Positions 11,224 to 22,200 of a stretch of DNA of 64,000 nucleotides are shown in pieces. Location: contig NC_049994.1 in assembly GCF_000003815.2 (NCBI RefSeq), forward strand, positions 18,228,824 to 18,292,823, given 5' to 3'. The DNA comes from Branchiostoma floridae (taxonomy: Eukaryota; Chordata; Leptocardii; Amphioxiformes; Branchiostomatidae). The position numbers were made by a program, and so were the translations under genes. The notes under the pieces are model-generated. The model searched no databases, was not told the DNA's origin, and saw only the letters and a program-made list of their open reading frames with translations. Within the stretch, counting starts at the first letter, position 1. The number at the start of each line of letters is the position of its first letter.

Positions 11224-11480
11224 GTAAGGGTGGGACTCGAACTGGCAAAGAAGTGGCTCAATATCTAAATTTTAGTGTAACATTTTGGGCTCATTTCTGT
11301 CTGAGGTAGGCCTGATTAAAGTTGACGATTTTGAAACATTTGTGGAATGTGAAAATTGAGCACACAAAAAAGGGGAGGGGGGCGAAGCAAAGGTCATTAT
11401 GCTTCAGGTGATGTAGTTTTTGGGACATTTTTGGAGGATTCAAACGAAATAAAATCGGATTTCGAAATGTTTTTATTACG

Positions 11481-11600
11481 ACCGTGTGGTACGATGGATA
11501 CGCCCGATCCCTCGATCTCAGAAGTTATTAAAGCAACGCGCAGTCCGGACAGTTCGAATTCTTGGATGGGAGACCACCCAAGGACGACGGGGCTAGAATT
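11481..11600 (+). ncRNA. 5S rRNA-derived sequence (pseudogene or 5S-type SINE head)
   Basis: 11499-11526 (ACGCCCGATCCCTCGATCTCAGAAG, with one short indel) and 11556-11576 (ATTCTTGGATGGGAGACCACC) match the two most conserved parts of eukaryotic 5S rRNA at about the right spacing. The second includes the internal RNA polymerase III control region. The middle is diverged (AAGCAACGCGCAG for the AAGCAGGG region) and the 3' stem is weak, so it is not a functional 5S gene. It interrupts the homology between the ZF3 and ZF4 first introns, so it was inserted. It may be the head of a 5S-derived SINE. Confidence 0.6.
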
Positions 11601-12124
11601 CCCCGGCGCGCGGTTATGAACTGGGCGGGCGGGTAGCACTCTTAACACCGAGGGGACAGCGAGAAGCTCCCGATGGTGTACGAGTATGTATGGTTACCAG
11701 GCTACATGTTTTTATGACGCTGGTCTATGATCATCCAACCTGGCCCAATGTTGTTGTTTTCTCCGCGTCTGATGTCATAGTCCATGTAATTATGTGATAA
11801 TGGGACCTTATTAGCGTGCTTAGTAGACCATGTAACCGAGTAGACGGACTACATGTTCGCGTGTTTAGCTGGCGCATACTATGTTATACTAATCTAACGT
11901 GGCACAATTTGTTTTCTATGCGCCTGATGTTATAGTCAAAGTAATTATGTTAGCCTTTACCAGGCTCCACAGGTTGTTGAAAAATAGTAGAAATTTCGCC
12001 AAATAAGACAGAAAACACGCCAGATGGCCGACGAGTTTGCGACTTGAGTTGAGGACTGTACTCCTCGGTATCGGCTATCTAACTCCTCTAACTTTTTTTA
12101 TCTCATTTGGCCAATTTGTACTTT
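11601..12124. other. First intron of ZF3, internal short duplication
   Basis: 11738-11796 and 11893-11951 are similar (TGGC(C/A)CAATTTGTTTTCT...TGATGT(C/T)ATAGTC...GTAATTATGT), a local duplication. 12028-12120 resembles 9650-9720 (GACGAGTTTGCGACTT...TATCTAACTCCTC). No gene. Confidence 0.45.
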
Positions 12125-12335
12125 TTTCTAGTGACCTGCGGAGCCTGGTAGAGGCTATGTGACGCTGGGCTCTTGTTTTCGTGTTAAGCAGACCATATAA
12201 TGACCACCAGTGCAAAATGGCGTCAACTGATAAACCGGTTTTTCTTCTTCATAATTATAAAGGGCTCCGCCCACTAGTGCAGAATACATAGAAAACATGT
12301 AAGAAAGGGACTGTCAAAAGTCACCTACCTGAGGT
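12125..12335. repeat. Dispersed repeat, copy 2 (partner 10094-10318)
   Basis: Direct-orientation match to 10094-10318 within the inferred ZF3 first intron. Confidence 0.85.
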
Positions 12336-12436
12336 TATTTCGGTGTAAACTCACATTGGCAGCAAAGTCTGACTTCTGTATTGTCCGTCTAGAAAGTTTT
12401 GATCATTCCATACGGTGCAAAGGTAAACACCGCTGC

Positions 12437-12449
12437 TGACCTTTGACCT
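12437..12449. promoter_or_regulatory. Perfect DR1 nuclear-receptor-type site
   Basis: Reads TGACCTTTGACCT, the reverse of AGGTCAAAGGTCA: two perfect half-sites spaced by one base. It is known as the RXR/HNF4/COUP-TF class of sites. Function here is inference. Confidence 0.45.
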
Positions 12450-12603
12450 ACCCAGGGAGGACAACAAAACATAAATCTTATCCAGTCTCAAAACTAACGC
12501 ATTCAGCTACCATTCAACTCAATTTCCACCTCGCTGTAAGTGACAGAAACATAACTACGGTCTTTTTCAAGTCCTGTGGTGCACTACTTTATACCCTACC
12601 TAA

Positions 12604-12815
12604 TACTGTAAATGTATTTAAGTTCAAGTGGATTTAAGTTCACGGTAGCGGGAAAATGGACTTTTCGCGGTGGTTTTAATTTCGCGGTAACACCATGGAC
12701 TGCAGTCTAATGCCATAATAGAAAAATATTCGCGGTGGATTTCAGTTCGCGGTGAAGCGGCCACCGCGAAAACCGCGAACAGTAATCCACCGCGAACATT
12801 TCTGCATTTACAGTA
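12604..12815. mobile_element. MITE, CTGTAAATGCA-ended family
   Basis: Starts TACTGTAAATG and ends CATTTACAGTA, with long internal inverted repeats rich in TTCGCGGTGG / CCACCGCGAA. A second copy with the same interior lies at 63708-63909. No coding capacity. Confidence 0.8.
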
Positions 12816-13199
12816 CCTACTATTGAGGACGGGGGGTCGTCCATAAATACTTTGTTATGCGACAATAATAGTTACTCAAGCAACCGGATATGCTCTCGGA
12901 AACGGGTACTTGATATGAGTTTCGATACTTTCCCAAATGATACCCAGTTGCTGAGTAACTATCATTGCGCGTGTTCTTAACTGGATGTCTAACTTTTATC
13001 GACGTCACAAGCGATATCAATGACATAATGAAAACGTATCGCAGTTATGGCAAAATGGAGTCGTCTGATTGGTCAACGTCATCAGCCTATAGCTACCTGC
13101 CTAGTCCCTTGACCTCAAGGTCGTTGGCAGGGAAGGACAAGGCTATATGATAATTTATTTTTTTTATTTTTTTTGTTTTATTTTCTCACCAGATTCAAC

Positions 13200-14612
13200 A
13201 TGGCGTCAGCAAGTGAGGGGTCTCCAACCGAAGTTTCTCAGAAGGGCGCTGGAGGCAAGAAAAGAAAGACTGGCGACCAGGTGGCAGTACGTAAGAAAAA
13301 TTCAGTCAACCATCGGCAACTTGCAAAACAACGCAGCGGCCATATATGTGGGGAGTGTGGGTACAAGGCACCTTACATGTCTGACATAGCCTTACATATG
13401 AGATCCCACACTGGAGAGAAACCCTTCAAGTGTGACCAGTGCGACTATTCTTCAGCACGAAAAGCCAAGTTGAATTACCATCTAACAAAACACACTGGTA
13501 AGAAACCCTTCATGTGCGGGGAGTGTGGGTACAGGACAGTGTACAAGGGTCACTTGTTTGTACATATGAGGATACACACAGGAGAAAAACCCTTCAAGTG
13601 TGACCAGTGCGACTTTACTGCTACACGGAAATCTACCTTGGTTGACCATAAAATGAGACATAGTGGTAACAAACCCTTCATGTGTGAGAAGTGTGGGTAC
13701 AGGGCAACTCACAGGTCTATCTTAACCGTACATATGCGAACCCACACAGGAGAGAAACCCTTCAAGTGTGACCAGTGTGACTACTCTGCTACAAGGAAAT
13801 ACCATTTGGAAATGCACGTGGCAAAACACACGGATGAGAAACCCTTCAAATGTGGAGAGTGTGGGTACAGGGCGGCTCTAATGGTTCACCTAACCCGGCA
13901 TATGAAAGGCCACGCAGAAGACAAACGCTACAAGTGTGACCAGTGCGATTATTCTTCTGCATGGAAAACCGCCTTGGATAACCATAAAGCGAAACACACC
14001 GGTGATAAACCCTACATGTGTAAGGAGTGCGGGTACAGGACAACGCATATGTGTTACCTCTCTCGACATATGCGAACTCACACAGGTGAAAAACCCTACA
14101 AGTGTGACCAGTGTGACTATTCTGCAACAAACAAATCCACTTTGAAGGGCCATCTAGCAAGGCACAGCGGTGAGAAACCCTACATGTGTGGGGAGTGTGG
14201 GTACAAAGCAAGCAAGTCGTCTACTTTAGCCCGGCATATGAGAACCCACACAGGTGAAAAACCTTACAAATGTGACCAGTGTGACTATTCTGCATCACAC
14301 AAGTCAACGTTAAAAAACCACCAAACAACACACACCGGTGACAAACCCTACATCTGTGGAATATGCGGGTATAAAACAGTTAGTAAGTATGACTTATCCC
14401 GACACATGAGAACCCACACAGGAGAAAGACCCTACAAGTGTGATCAGTGCGACTATGCTTCAAAAGACAAAAATCACTTGAGGCATCATAAATTGGCCAA
14501 ACACACCAATGAGAGACCTCACGTTTGTGGGGATTGCGGTTATAAAACAGCTAATAAGTCTTCTTTAGTCCGACACATTGTGAGAAAACACACAGGGAAA
14601 AAAACAATGTGA
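13200..14612 (+). CDS. ZF3, C2H2 zinc-finger protein with 15 fingers, C-terminally truncated
   Basis: About 470 residues. A short basic N-terminus (MASASEGSPTEVSQ, then GGKKRK, a possible nuclear localisation signal) precedes 15 alternating fingers. The ATG at 13200 is preferred over the upstream in-frame codon because a polypyrimidine tract and acceptor (TTTTCTCACCAG, exon from 13193) precede it exactly as in ZF4. The frame ends at a 7-A run (about 14598-14604) followed by ATG TGA. Finger sequence continues in the next frame, so a 1-base shift probably truncated the protein. Likely a nuclear DNA-binding factor. Closest relative here is ZF4, which shares the N-terminus, first exon and intron. 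Confidence 0.88.
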   Translation: MASASEGSPTEVSQKGAGGKKRKTGDQVAVRKKNSVNHRQLAKQRSGHICGECGYKAPYMSDIALHMRSHTGEKPFKCDQCDYSSARKAKLNYHLTKHTGKKPFMCGECGYRTVYKGHLFVHMRIHTGEKPFKCDQCDFTATRKSTLVDHKMRHSGNKPFMCEKCGYRATHRSILTVHMRTHTGEKPFKCDQCDYSATRKYHLEMHVAKHTDEKPFKCGECGYRAALMVHLTRHMKGHAEDKRYKCDQCDYSSAWKTALDNHKAKHTGDKPYMCKECGYRTTHMCYLSRHMRTHTGEKPYKCDQCDYSATNKSTLKGHLARHSGEKPYMCGECGYKASKSSTLARHMRTHTGEKPYKCDQCDYSASHKSTLKNHQTTHTGDKPYICGICGYKTVSKYDLSRHMRTHTGERPYKCDQCDYASKDKNHLRHHKLAKHTNERPHVCGDCGYKTANKSSLVRHIVRKHTGKKTM

Positions 14613-14854
14613 TCAGTGTGACTATTGTACTGGTCTAAAGTCTAATTTGAACAAGCATTTGGAAAAACACACCGGTATGTGTTCGGATTGTGGATACAAA
14701 AAGGCTCGACGGAATCACCTATCCTAACATATGAGAAAGCACAGAGGACAAAAACACTACAAGTGTGACCAGTGAGACTTTTGTACGGCTTACAAAAATG
14801 CCCTGACGAATTTGAATTATATGGGACAACACAAAGAAGAAACAGCTGTAGATC
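14598..14854 (+). pseudogene. Decayed C-terminal fingers of ZF3
   Basis: In the frame entered by skipping one A of the homopolymer the sequence encodes CDQCDYCTGLKSNLNKH, then CSDCGYKKARRNHLS, a stop where ZF4 has Gln, then HMRKH, CDQ, a stop where ZF4 has Cys, and a tail ending HKEETAV. ZF4 ends with the same order (LSQHMRKH, CDQCDF, AYKNALNKH, EETAEEV). So three fingers and the tail were lost after duplication. Confidence 0.8.
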
Positions 14855-15640
14855 TAAAAGTGTGATCGATCCTGTTATGTCGAACACGATTTCGAACACT
14901 TAGAACCCCCTGTTCGATTTCGAACGATTAGAACCCCATGTTCGAATTCTATGTTGTAATTGATTCGCATCTTAAATCACCAAACGACTTGCGAAGGGCT
15001 GGGGTTGACATGAACATTCTTGTATTAATGATTTTGATGTAAACTCAAAGGGCGGTGTTGGTTAAGATTGCCCTTGTACAAAATGATAAGGTGACTAACT
15101 GACTATATAAAGACAGCTTATTTGCAAGTTCATATCCGGAGGCTAATTGCAAGTACATGGTGTAAACATGGGAGACATGCATGTAACAATGAACAGTGAT
15201 AAACATTATTGTACAAAGAGACTACTGGAATACTAGTATTTGACTATAGCTAGATAGGTTGGGTTTGACTTTTTTTATGCAGAGGAAGGACAAAGAGTCC
15301 TACTTTTTGTACAATTTGCGGGTTTTGTGATATTGATAGGAAAATGGCTTCCTGTTCGTAAATGTCGGAAAGCTGGGGAATATAATTATGACATAAATGT
15401 GGTTATTTCGGTGTGGTTAAATAAACAATTCGGAATAAGTGTGTTTCGTTTCCATTGCCTTAGATGCACAGTGTTTACACATTCTTTCGTGCAAAATAAT
15501 ATATCCAGGACAATCTTTCATGAAGAGCATTCCCATACTGTCGTGTTCTCGGAACCAATTATATATGGAGCAAAGGAATAAAACAAGAAGCAACTAATAA
15601 TATATAATTTGAGCAAGCTCATTGTACAAAGTGCATCGGT
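14855..15640. other. Intergenic between ZF3 and the L receptor gene
   Basis: 14880-14945 (TTCGAACGATTAGAACCCC, repeated) resembles the ZF4 3' flank at 54950-54990 (TCGAACAAGGGGTCC). No gene is seen in 14950-15640. Confidence 0.4.
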
Positions 15641-15646
15641 TTTATT
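15641..15646 (-). terminator. Candidate poly(A) signal of the L receptor gene
   Basis: AATAAA on the minus strand, about 310 nt after the in-frame stop at 15954. It is the first such hexamer I see downstream of the last CCP exon. A CAT trinucleotide run lies just beside it at 15653-15670. Confidence 0.35.
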
Positions 15647-15953
15647 CGGCATTCATCATCATCATCATCATGTACGAGATGAAGTACAACTCCGGCATTA
15701 ACGGATACTAAATGAAAACAGATTTGTTTGATAAACCATGCACATATTTCAAACGCCTGGACATGTGCACAAAGAAGAACACAGGGGAAAACACCCCCAA
15801 ACACCCTTAGTCTGCTTGTGGGAGGGTCTGTTGTCATCGAACGAGCGCTCTAGAATCTATTCCTTAATTCGCCCATTTACTAACGTTTGCATGTGCAGTT
15901 CTCCAGACGGGTAGCAGAAGCGAGCATAAGAGCGAACCCGGATTGTACCCGGG

Positions 15954-16204
15954 CTAAAAACTACCCGGACCAAAGGTCTCGATACCCGTACCCCAGCCCT
16001 GGGTTAAAACACGATCACCCGTGCATCTGGCAGCGCTGCCAGACCACGTGCGATCAGCCCGGCAGGTGCGACTGGAGCTGCCGGAAGACAGGTGGTAACC
16101 ATGGTTACAGGTGAAGGTGCAGGTCTCGGGATGGCGGAAGGAGTATCCATGGTTACAGGACATTCTTCCATTGGTGGGTCTGAACAGAGCAGGACACTGC
16201 ACAC
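15954..16204 (-). CDS. L exon 19: last CCP, with read-through terminal end
   Basis: Acceptor at 16205 and a 62-residue CCP (CPALFRPTNGRMSCNHGYSF...). A donor-like GTGATC follows 16019, and partner exon 49952-50137 has equal length to that point (186 nt). No further exon is seen on this side. Reading through adds about 20 residues to TAG at 15954, which I take as the end. An unseen lectin exon further left cannot be excluded but would have to lie before ZF3. Confidence 0.55.
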
Positions 16205-19200
16205 CTGGAAGTGAAAAAATGAATAAAAAATGCTACACGTTACAAAAACACGTCCAATTTCCATTTGCAGCGTCGTTCCATCACTTGAAATTCATCAAAT
16301 GAAAGAGTTTATAGTAGTTTTAGTTTACGTGTCATGTTTAAACTATGATTCTATCGATGTGAAATCAAGATGATGTTACCCTTACCGATGCACTCCGCGT
16401 TGTTGCCAGACCAGGTTGCGTCAGCCTGACATTGCCTCGCGCTGCTGCTTGTGGGAGTCAGCTTATAGCCTGGGTTACAGGCGAAGTTGCAGACCTCTGG
16501 ATAGCGAAAATAGGAGCCGCTATTGCATGCCATTCTTCCGTTCATCGGGCTGGACAGGTCAGGGCATTTCACAGCTGAAATTCAAGCCAGCTTTAGAATG
16601 AGCATTGCAACAAGATCTGGGTAGTTTGCAGCGTCGTTCCATTCCATCAGTCCATCATATGAAAGTTTTTATAGCAGTTTTAATTTAGCTTATGCCATGT
16701 TTAAACCATCTTTCTATCATTTGAATTCAAGCTTATGTCACCCTTACCGATGCATTCAGCATTGTTTCCTGACCATGTTGCATCAGTTTGACAGTGTATC
16801 TCACGGCTGTCTGCGAGAGTCAGCTCATAGCCTCGGTCGCAGGCGAAGTTGCAGATCTCGGGATAGCGGAAATAGGAGCCGCGGTCACACATCATAGTGC
16901 CGTGCAGGGGACTGGACAGGTCCGGGCATTTCACAGCTGTAATACAGTTGAAGCCAGTTAATTGCACATCGGATTAATGCACACTTCTGTTAACTGCACG
17001 GGATATCAAAATCCCAAACCGGTGCGGTCAAGCTAGATAACTTCGCATTATTGCACCAGCCGGATAATTGCACCAAATTCACTGGCAAATAGACCATGCA
17101 ATTAAGCGGCTTCTACTGTACAAACAAGCTTTGAAATAAGCATTACATCTTAACAGCGAAAAGGGCGACTCAATTGCCTCAAGATGAAATAAATGAATAA
17201 CAAATATTAATGGAGAGATCATCATTATAGGACACAACTGGGGCACACGTAAGTGGTGTAGTACTCACCGATGCATTCTGCTTCGTTACCAGACCAGGTT
17301 GCGTCAGCCTGACAGTGCCTCACGCTGCTGCTTGTGGGAGTCAGTTCGTAGCCTGGGTCGCAGGCGAAGCTGCAGGCCTCGGGATAGCGGAAATGGGAGC
17401 CGCTGTTGCAGGTCCTTCTGCCGTGCACGGGGCTGGACAGATCCGGGCATTTCACGGCTGAAATACAGGCCAGTCACTTGAAAATGAGCATTGCAACGAG
17501 AGATGGGCATTTACAAATAAAAGCGTACACTTGTGTGTGTGTCATCATTTGAGGTACTGGACAATGACGTCAATGACTTGGTGCTGAATAACAGTTCCTG
17601 AGCTTTTGTCTGCTGTGTAATCATCACTTATTTTTAACTACTGTCTTAATCTTGTACAATATGGCAAAGTAGATCCCAGTACTCGGAGATGTAAAATTTA
17701 CCTAAACAGGGCGCTCGTCCTTGGCTCTTTGGGTCGAAAGGAATGGTCCAGTTCCCATCGTGTCCACATGAGTACTCGGCATGGATCAGCCTGTCGTAAC
17801 CATGGTTACAGTGCAGCACGCAGACGACTTCGTACTCCGGCTCTGTGGTGATAGCTGATTGGCAGGTGTTGGTTGCAGAGGATGTCGGGATAGAACACGA
17901 GAAGAACCCGTTATCCGGTTCAGCGACCTGTTAATGTGCGGCGTGAGAGACAACTGTTGGTACAGCGTGTATGCAAAGATGTCATGATATACTGTACGTT
18001 TTGAATGACTGTTAGCCATCATGGATCTGTGCGCTCCAACTACACACACGCGCGCACACAAATACACTCACACGCGCACATACAAACAGAATATATATAT
18101 ATAAATATATATTGTGTGTGTTGCTGTTGCTGTTGCTGCTGTTGTTGTTGTGTGTGTGGCTGGCTGAGGGGATCATGATCAGCGGAGCCTGAAGTTGAAG
18201 TCATACTGACCGGAAAATCCGCACAAGGGGTCCTAGCACAGTGTCTCCCGTCCCCGACCGTCCCGACCCGGCAGCGGCAGCTGAAGGCCTGGTGACCCGT
18301 CAGGCTGCAGACCCCGTGCTCAGGGTGGCAGTCGTGCAGCCCGAGCTGGCAGTAGTCAGACGGGACACAGCTGCAGAACGGGGCAGAAACGATGTTCACA
18401 TTCTTCATCAACACATTAGCAACGTTTTCATTGTACTGGTGACGGTAACAATTAGTTTTGGGTTTGGAAGTTGGACAGACATCTGTTCTTAATCGACTAT
18501 ATGTACTGATTTGTCAGAATGCATAGTAGAAAACGCGGTACGAGTGCTGGCTTTCGTTGACCACCTGGCTCGATTAGGTCCGAAAAGGCAATGACATTTT
18601 AATGTCGTATCATGAATTGTTAAGAAACACCAATTTGATTGATTGGTTCTCGGACGTTTTATTTAAAATTCGAGCATGAAAACAGCGAGCTGGGAGGAAA
18701 AATTGACTCTATTCACTACATAAAACCAAGGTAAAAGACATTTCAGTCTGTGTTTTTTCTTGATATTTCAATCTAGTATTTCTTATTCCGAGGTCAACAT
18801 ATTGGTTTGGCCTTATAGGAATAACTCTGAAGGAGACATTTTGGGAATCATCTATGATCATCGTAAAGAACTGTGAAATTATTGCTTTTTAACCTCGGCT
18901 TGTTGTCCCATTGTCCACTTGCCGTGCACCTGAAGTTGTGGAGACTGTGGAGAAGATGGCCGTTCTCATCGGCAACTTTGTAGCCAGGCTCACACGTCAG
19001 GCGGCAGGAGTTCTGGTACCTGGTCCCGCCGCACGTCAGGCAGCCATTGGGCGGAGTCTGGGTGTTACGAAATCAGAAATATGTCTGTTGTTGTTCTGAG
19101 TGACGTTATTCAACACTTCAATCAGCTTAAAAGATGCTACTTATTTTTTAACGAAGGTGAAGACCATAGCCAGGATGATTACATGTAGTCAATGGTTATG

Positions 19201-22200
19201 ATCTTGTATTAAACTCCTCAGGCCTGAGTGTCGATGGTATGAGCTTTAGGCTGCTTACAGAAAGATTGCCGCAGTTCTTCTTTTGACAGAACAGATCTGG
19301 TCCCCCGACAACTGGCTGGAGCCCTGGAATTCACAAAGGAATATCGTTAGCAATGTCTTTGGCAAAACTAAAGAGAACATGAAATACTGTCCACTCAGCT
19401 CTACTACCATCCTGTGTTTTTCAAGTCAATCATGCTCATTGTTTTGTTGTTACAAAATGTATTTGAGTAAGAAAGGTCGTCGACAGTAGCTCGTACCTCC
19501 TTCCTGTAGGCTCCAGTTGCCTGTGCTGTGACAAATCACGTTCTGGAGGTTCGTTCCTTCGTACCCGTCCACACACGTGACTCCGCAGGTGTTCCCGTAG
19601 GTGTGTCCGCTGGAGCACTGGAGGGCGGTGTTTTGGAACTCGGGAGGGGATCCGCAACTCACTGGTAAAAATAGACGAATGCCTACTTAGTATACTTTTA
19701 ATAAATATCCTAAATGCTTTCCAATAAAGTTTATCTTCTTAATGCCTTAATGTTGGAGCCTAGTATTACTTATGGACTAAAAACAAAGATACACTGTACG
19801 AAGTAAGGGGATAAGAAGGCAATACCGATTAGAAGCTACAATCGAATGAGAATCACGTATGTGATTTTGTAGCAAGTTATGTCCATCCTCCTACGCAGGG
19901 ACATTCAACAGCGAAACCAACTGTCTGGGTGTACCCTGCTCTTTCAACCGTCACTTACACAACACAACAACTTAGTTCCTGTGGACGTCCCCCTCAAACC
20001 AGCTGTCAACCAATCAGAGAATAGGTCTTTCATTTTTCAAAAGGGGTCTCGCATATATAAGGATAAGCTCATTAATTTTTATAAGCAGGCCGGTCAGGAA
20101 CTAAGGGTGATTGTTGAGAAAGCAGAGTACATCCAGACAGGCGGTTTCGCTGTTGGATGTCCCTGCATAGGAGGATGGTTATATCGTGTTACCCGGGTTG
20201 CACTCTGGTTCCCCACTCCACGATGCCCTGGCTATATCTGCGTGAACCTGGCAGGTGGGGTTGTCTCGGCTCAGCCGTTCGTAACCGTCATGACAGGTGA
20301 GATGGCACGTCTCACCGTACGTCGTACCTGTACAGATGACGTCACCGTGTGAGGGAATCTGTGTACAGAGGAGAGGAAAACAATATTTGTCAACCATTAG
20401 ACTTTAAACGTATGTATAGCAATAGGCTCAGCTAGTAAAGCAACTCTGGTGAAATTTGTTACATCAGGGCATTGTTGTTGAAATACTGACCCCGGTCAGA
20501 CACATACAAAAGAAGCAAGTATACTATTAGCTATTCACCAGATGCGAGATGATAGGCTGTATGAGATACTCACTGAAATATCTCCACAGTCAGCGATGAT
20601 ACAAGTCAGAGTCTTTGGGATAACTGTGTCTGCTAAAAGGAAATTATCAACATTTTACAGTACTTACAGGACAATCAAAGTGTTGTCTCAAAAAAAAAAA
20701 ACATCGTGCATGTTACAATGTTATCTTAATGTAATCGTTTACATGTACATCTTGAAAGACTATCTTGGTATAGGTCACATGCTCAATGAAACAAAAAATA
20801 GAATACACCTTTCTCACGCGGCGGCCATGATAGATCGAAGACGAGGTCAATGAGGCAAACAGACAAAACTTATTTTTAAAATCAGTTCCCATTTACTTTT
20901 CCCCCAAACTACACAAATTTTCACAATATAAGATCAAATAATAAATATCATAACTAGTGTTATGCACCGAAAGATGTAGCAATTTAGAGAAGCGTAGACT
21001 GACCCCATAGACCATTAAGAGATGCAAAATAAAAACATAATAATGCAAATATTTCACGGACATGTAGCCAAATCTCTTATTGGCCACTTTCCTAATTGGT
21101 AGGCTGTCATTGGTTGAACTGCTAATCATGATAGACAGTCTTTTGTTTGCCTCATTGGACTCGTTCTAGATCTCTCATGGCCGCCGCGTGAGAAAGGTGT
21201 ATTGACGTAAATCATCTTCCACACCTGAGAAGAAAAGCAGAGAAAAATTTGCAAATCGCTTTTCCACACCTGCTGACACGGCATTTTCCATCTCTGTAAC
21301 GTTTCCTCTGCGAAAGGCTGTCCAGTTTCCGGTCCAGCTGCAACCCAGGGTGTCGTCTGTTTCCGGTAGATACCCTACGTCACAGATGACATCACAGAGA
21401 TCCGAGAATACGTGACCCTGGCAAAGGTACGAGCCGTGCGGGGGGTCTTCAGGTGGGCGGCAGGTTACTGCGTAATGGACAATACATGCAGATGAGGAGA
21501 CCAAAGTTCTTATTGAAAAGCAGAATTGGAAGTAATTATATAAATGAAAATAACACCCTACCTGGGTCGCACAGTGCGGGTTTGTCCCATTGTCCTGAAG
21601 CCGTGCACGTCAGTACAGGGTGCCAGGGCAGGTAGCCTCGCTCGCAGACCACTCTGGCTTCTGACATGTACGTGGTTGTGCTGCTGTTCACTCGGCCGTG
21701 AGCTAAATTCTTCGAATTGGAGAAAGACGTGTTAATACTAGTCGTCTTTCATTCGAACAAGATTGTGTTTACAGACAATGATTATCAGACTTATGAAGGA
21801 TTTATTGCTATTGATAAGGCCCAAATTTCCAGACGTACCTGTCTGATTTACGTGGGCAGTAATCTCGCATAAACGCATGCAGTTAGATATGGAGGGCTCA
21901 CTCCACAGAAAAGTGGGATTGCGACAATTGCAAATGGATCCAGTAATTCTATACTTGCGCCGTGTATCGACTAAAGGAATCATTACCTGATTTTCCTGGT
22001 ATGTATCATCGTTGTTAATTTAATCCCACATTTCGTGCAGTGATGTCTAGTAAGATTAGAGAAGAATTTAGAAATAATCACCTCAAAGTCTTCGCCACAG
22101 ACCACGATTCTGCAAACCGGGTGTCTGGTCGCCCCAAACGTCTCTGCAAACAGGCAGCCATTAAGTGACAAATGAACATGAATGTCTTTGAAAAAGGACC

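Noticed and set aside
11225-11245. GGGACTCGAACTGGC resembling a tRNA T-arm
   Set aside because: No acceptor stem or anticodon arm can be folded around it, and the position is conserved as intron in ZF3/ZF4.
21738-21983. Minus-strand piece with WSEPSISNC that recalls the end of a hormone-receptor domain
   Set aside because: No counterpart in the R arm, no in-frame acceptor, and its inclusion would break the frame between L exons 6 and 7.
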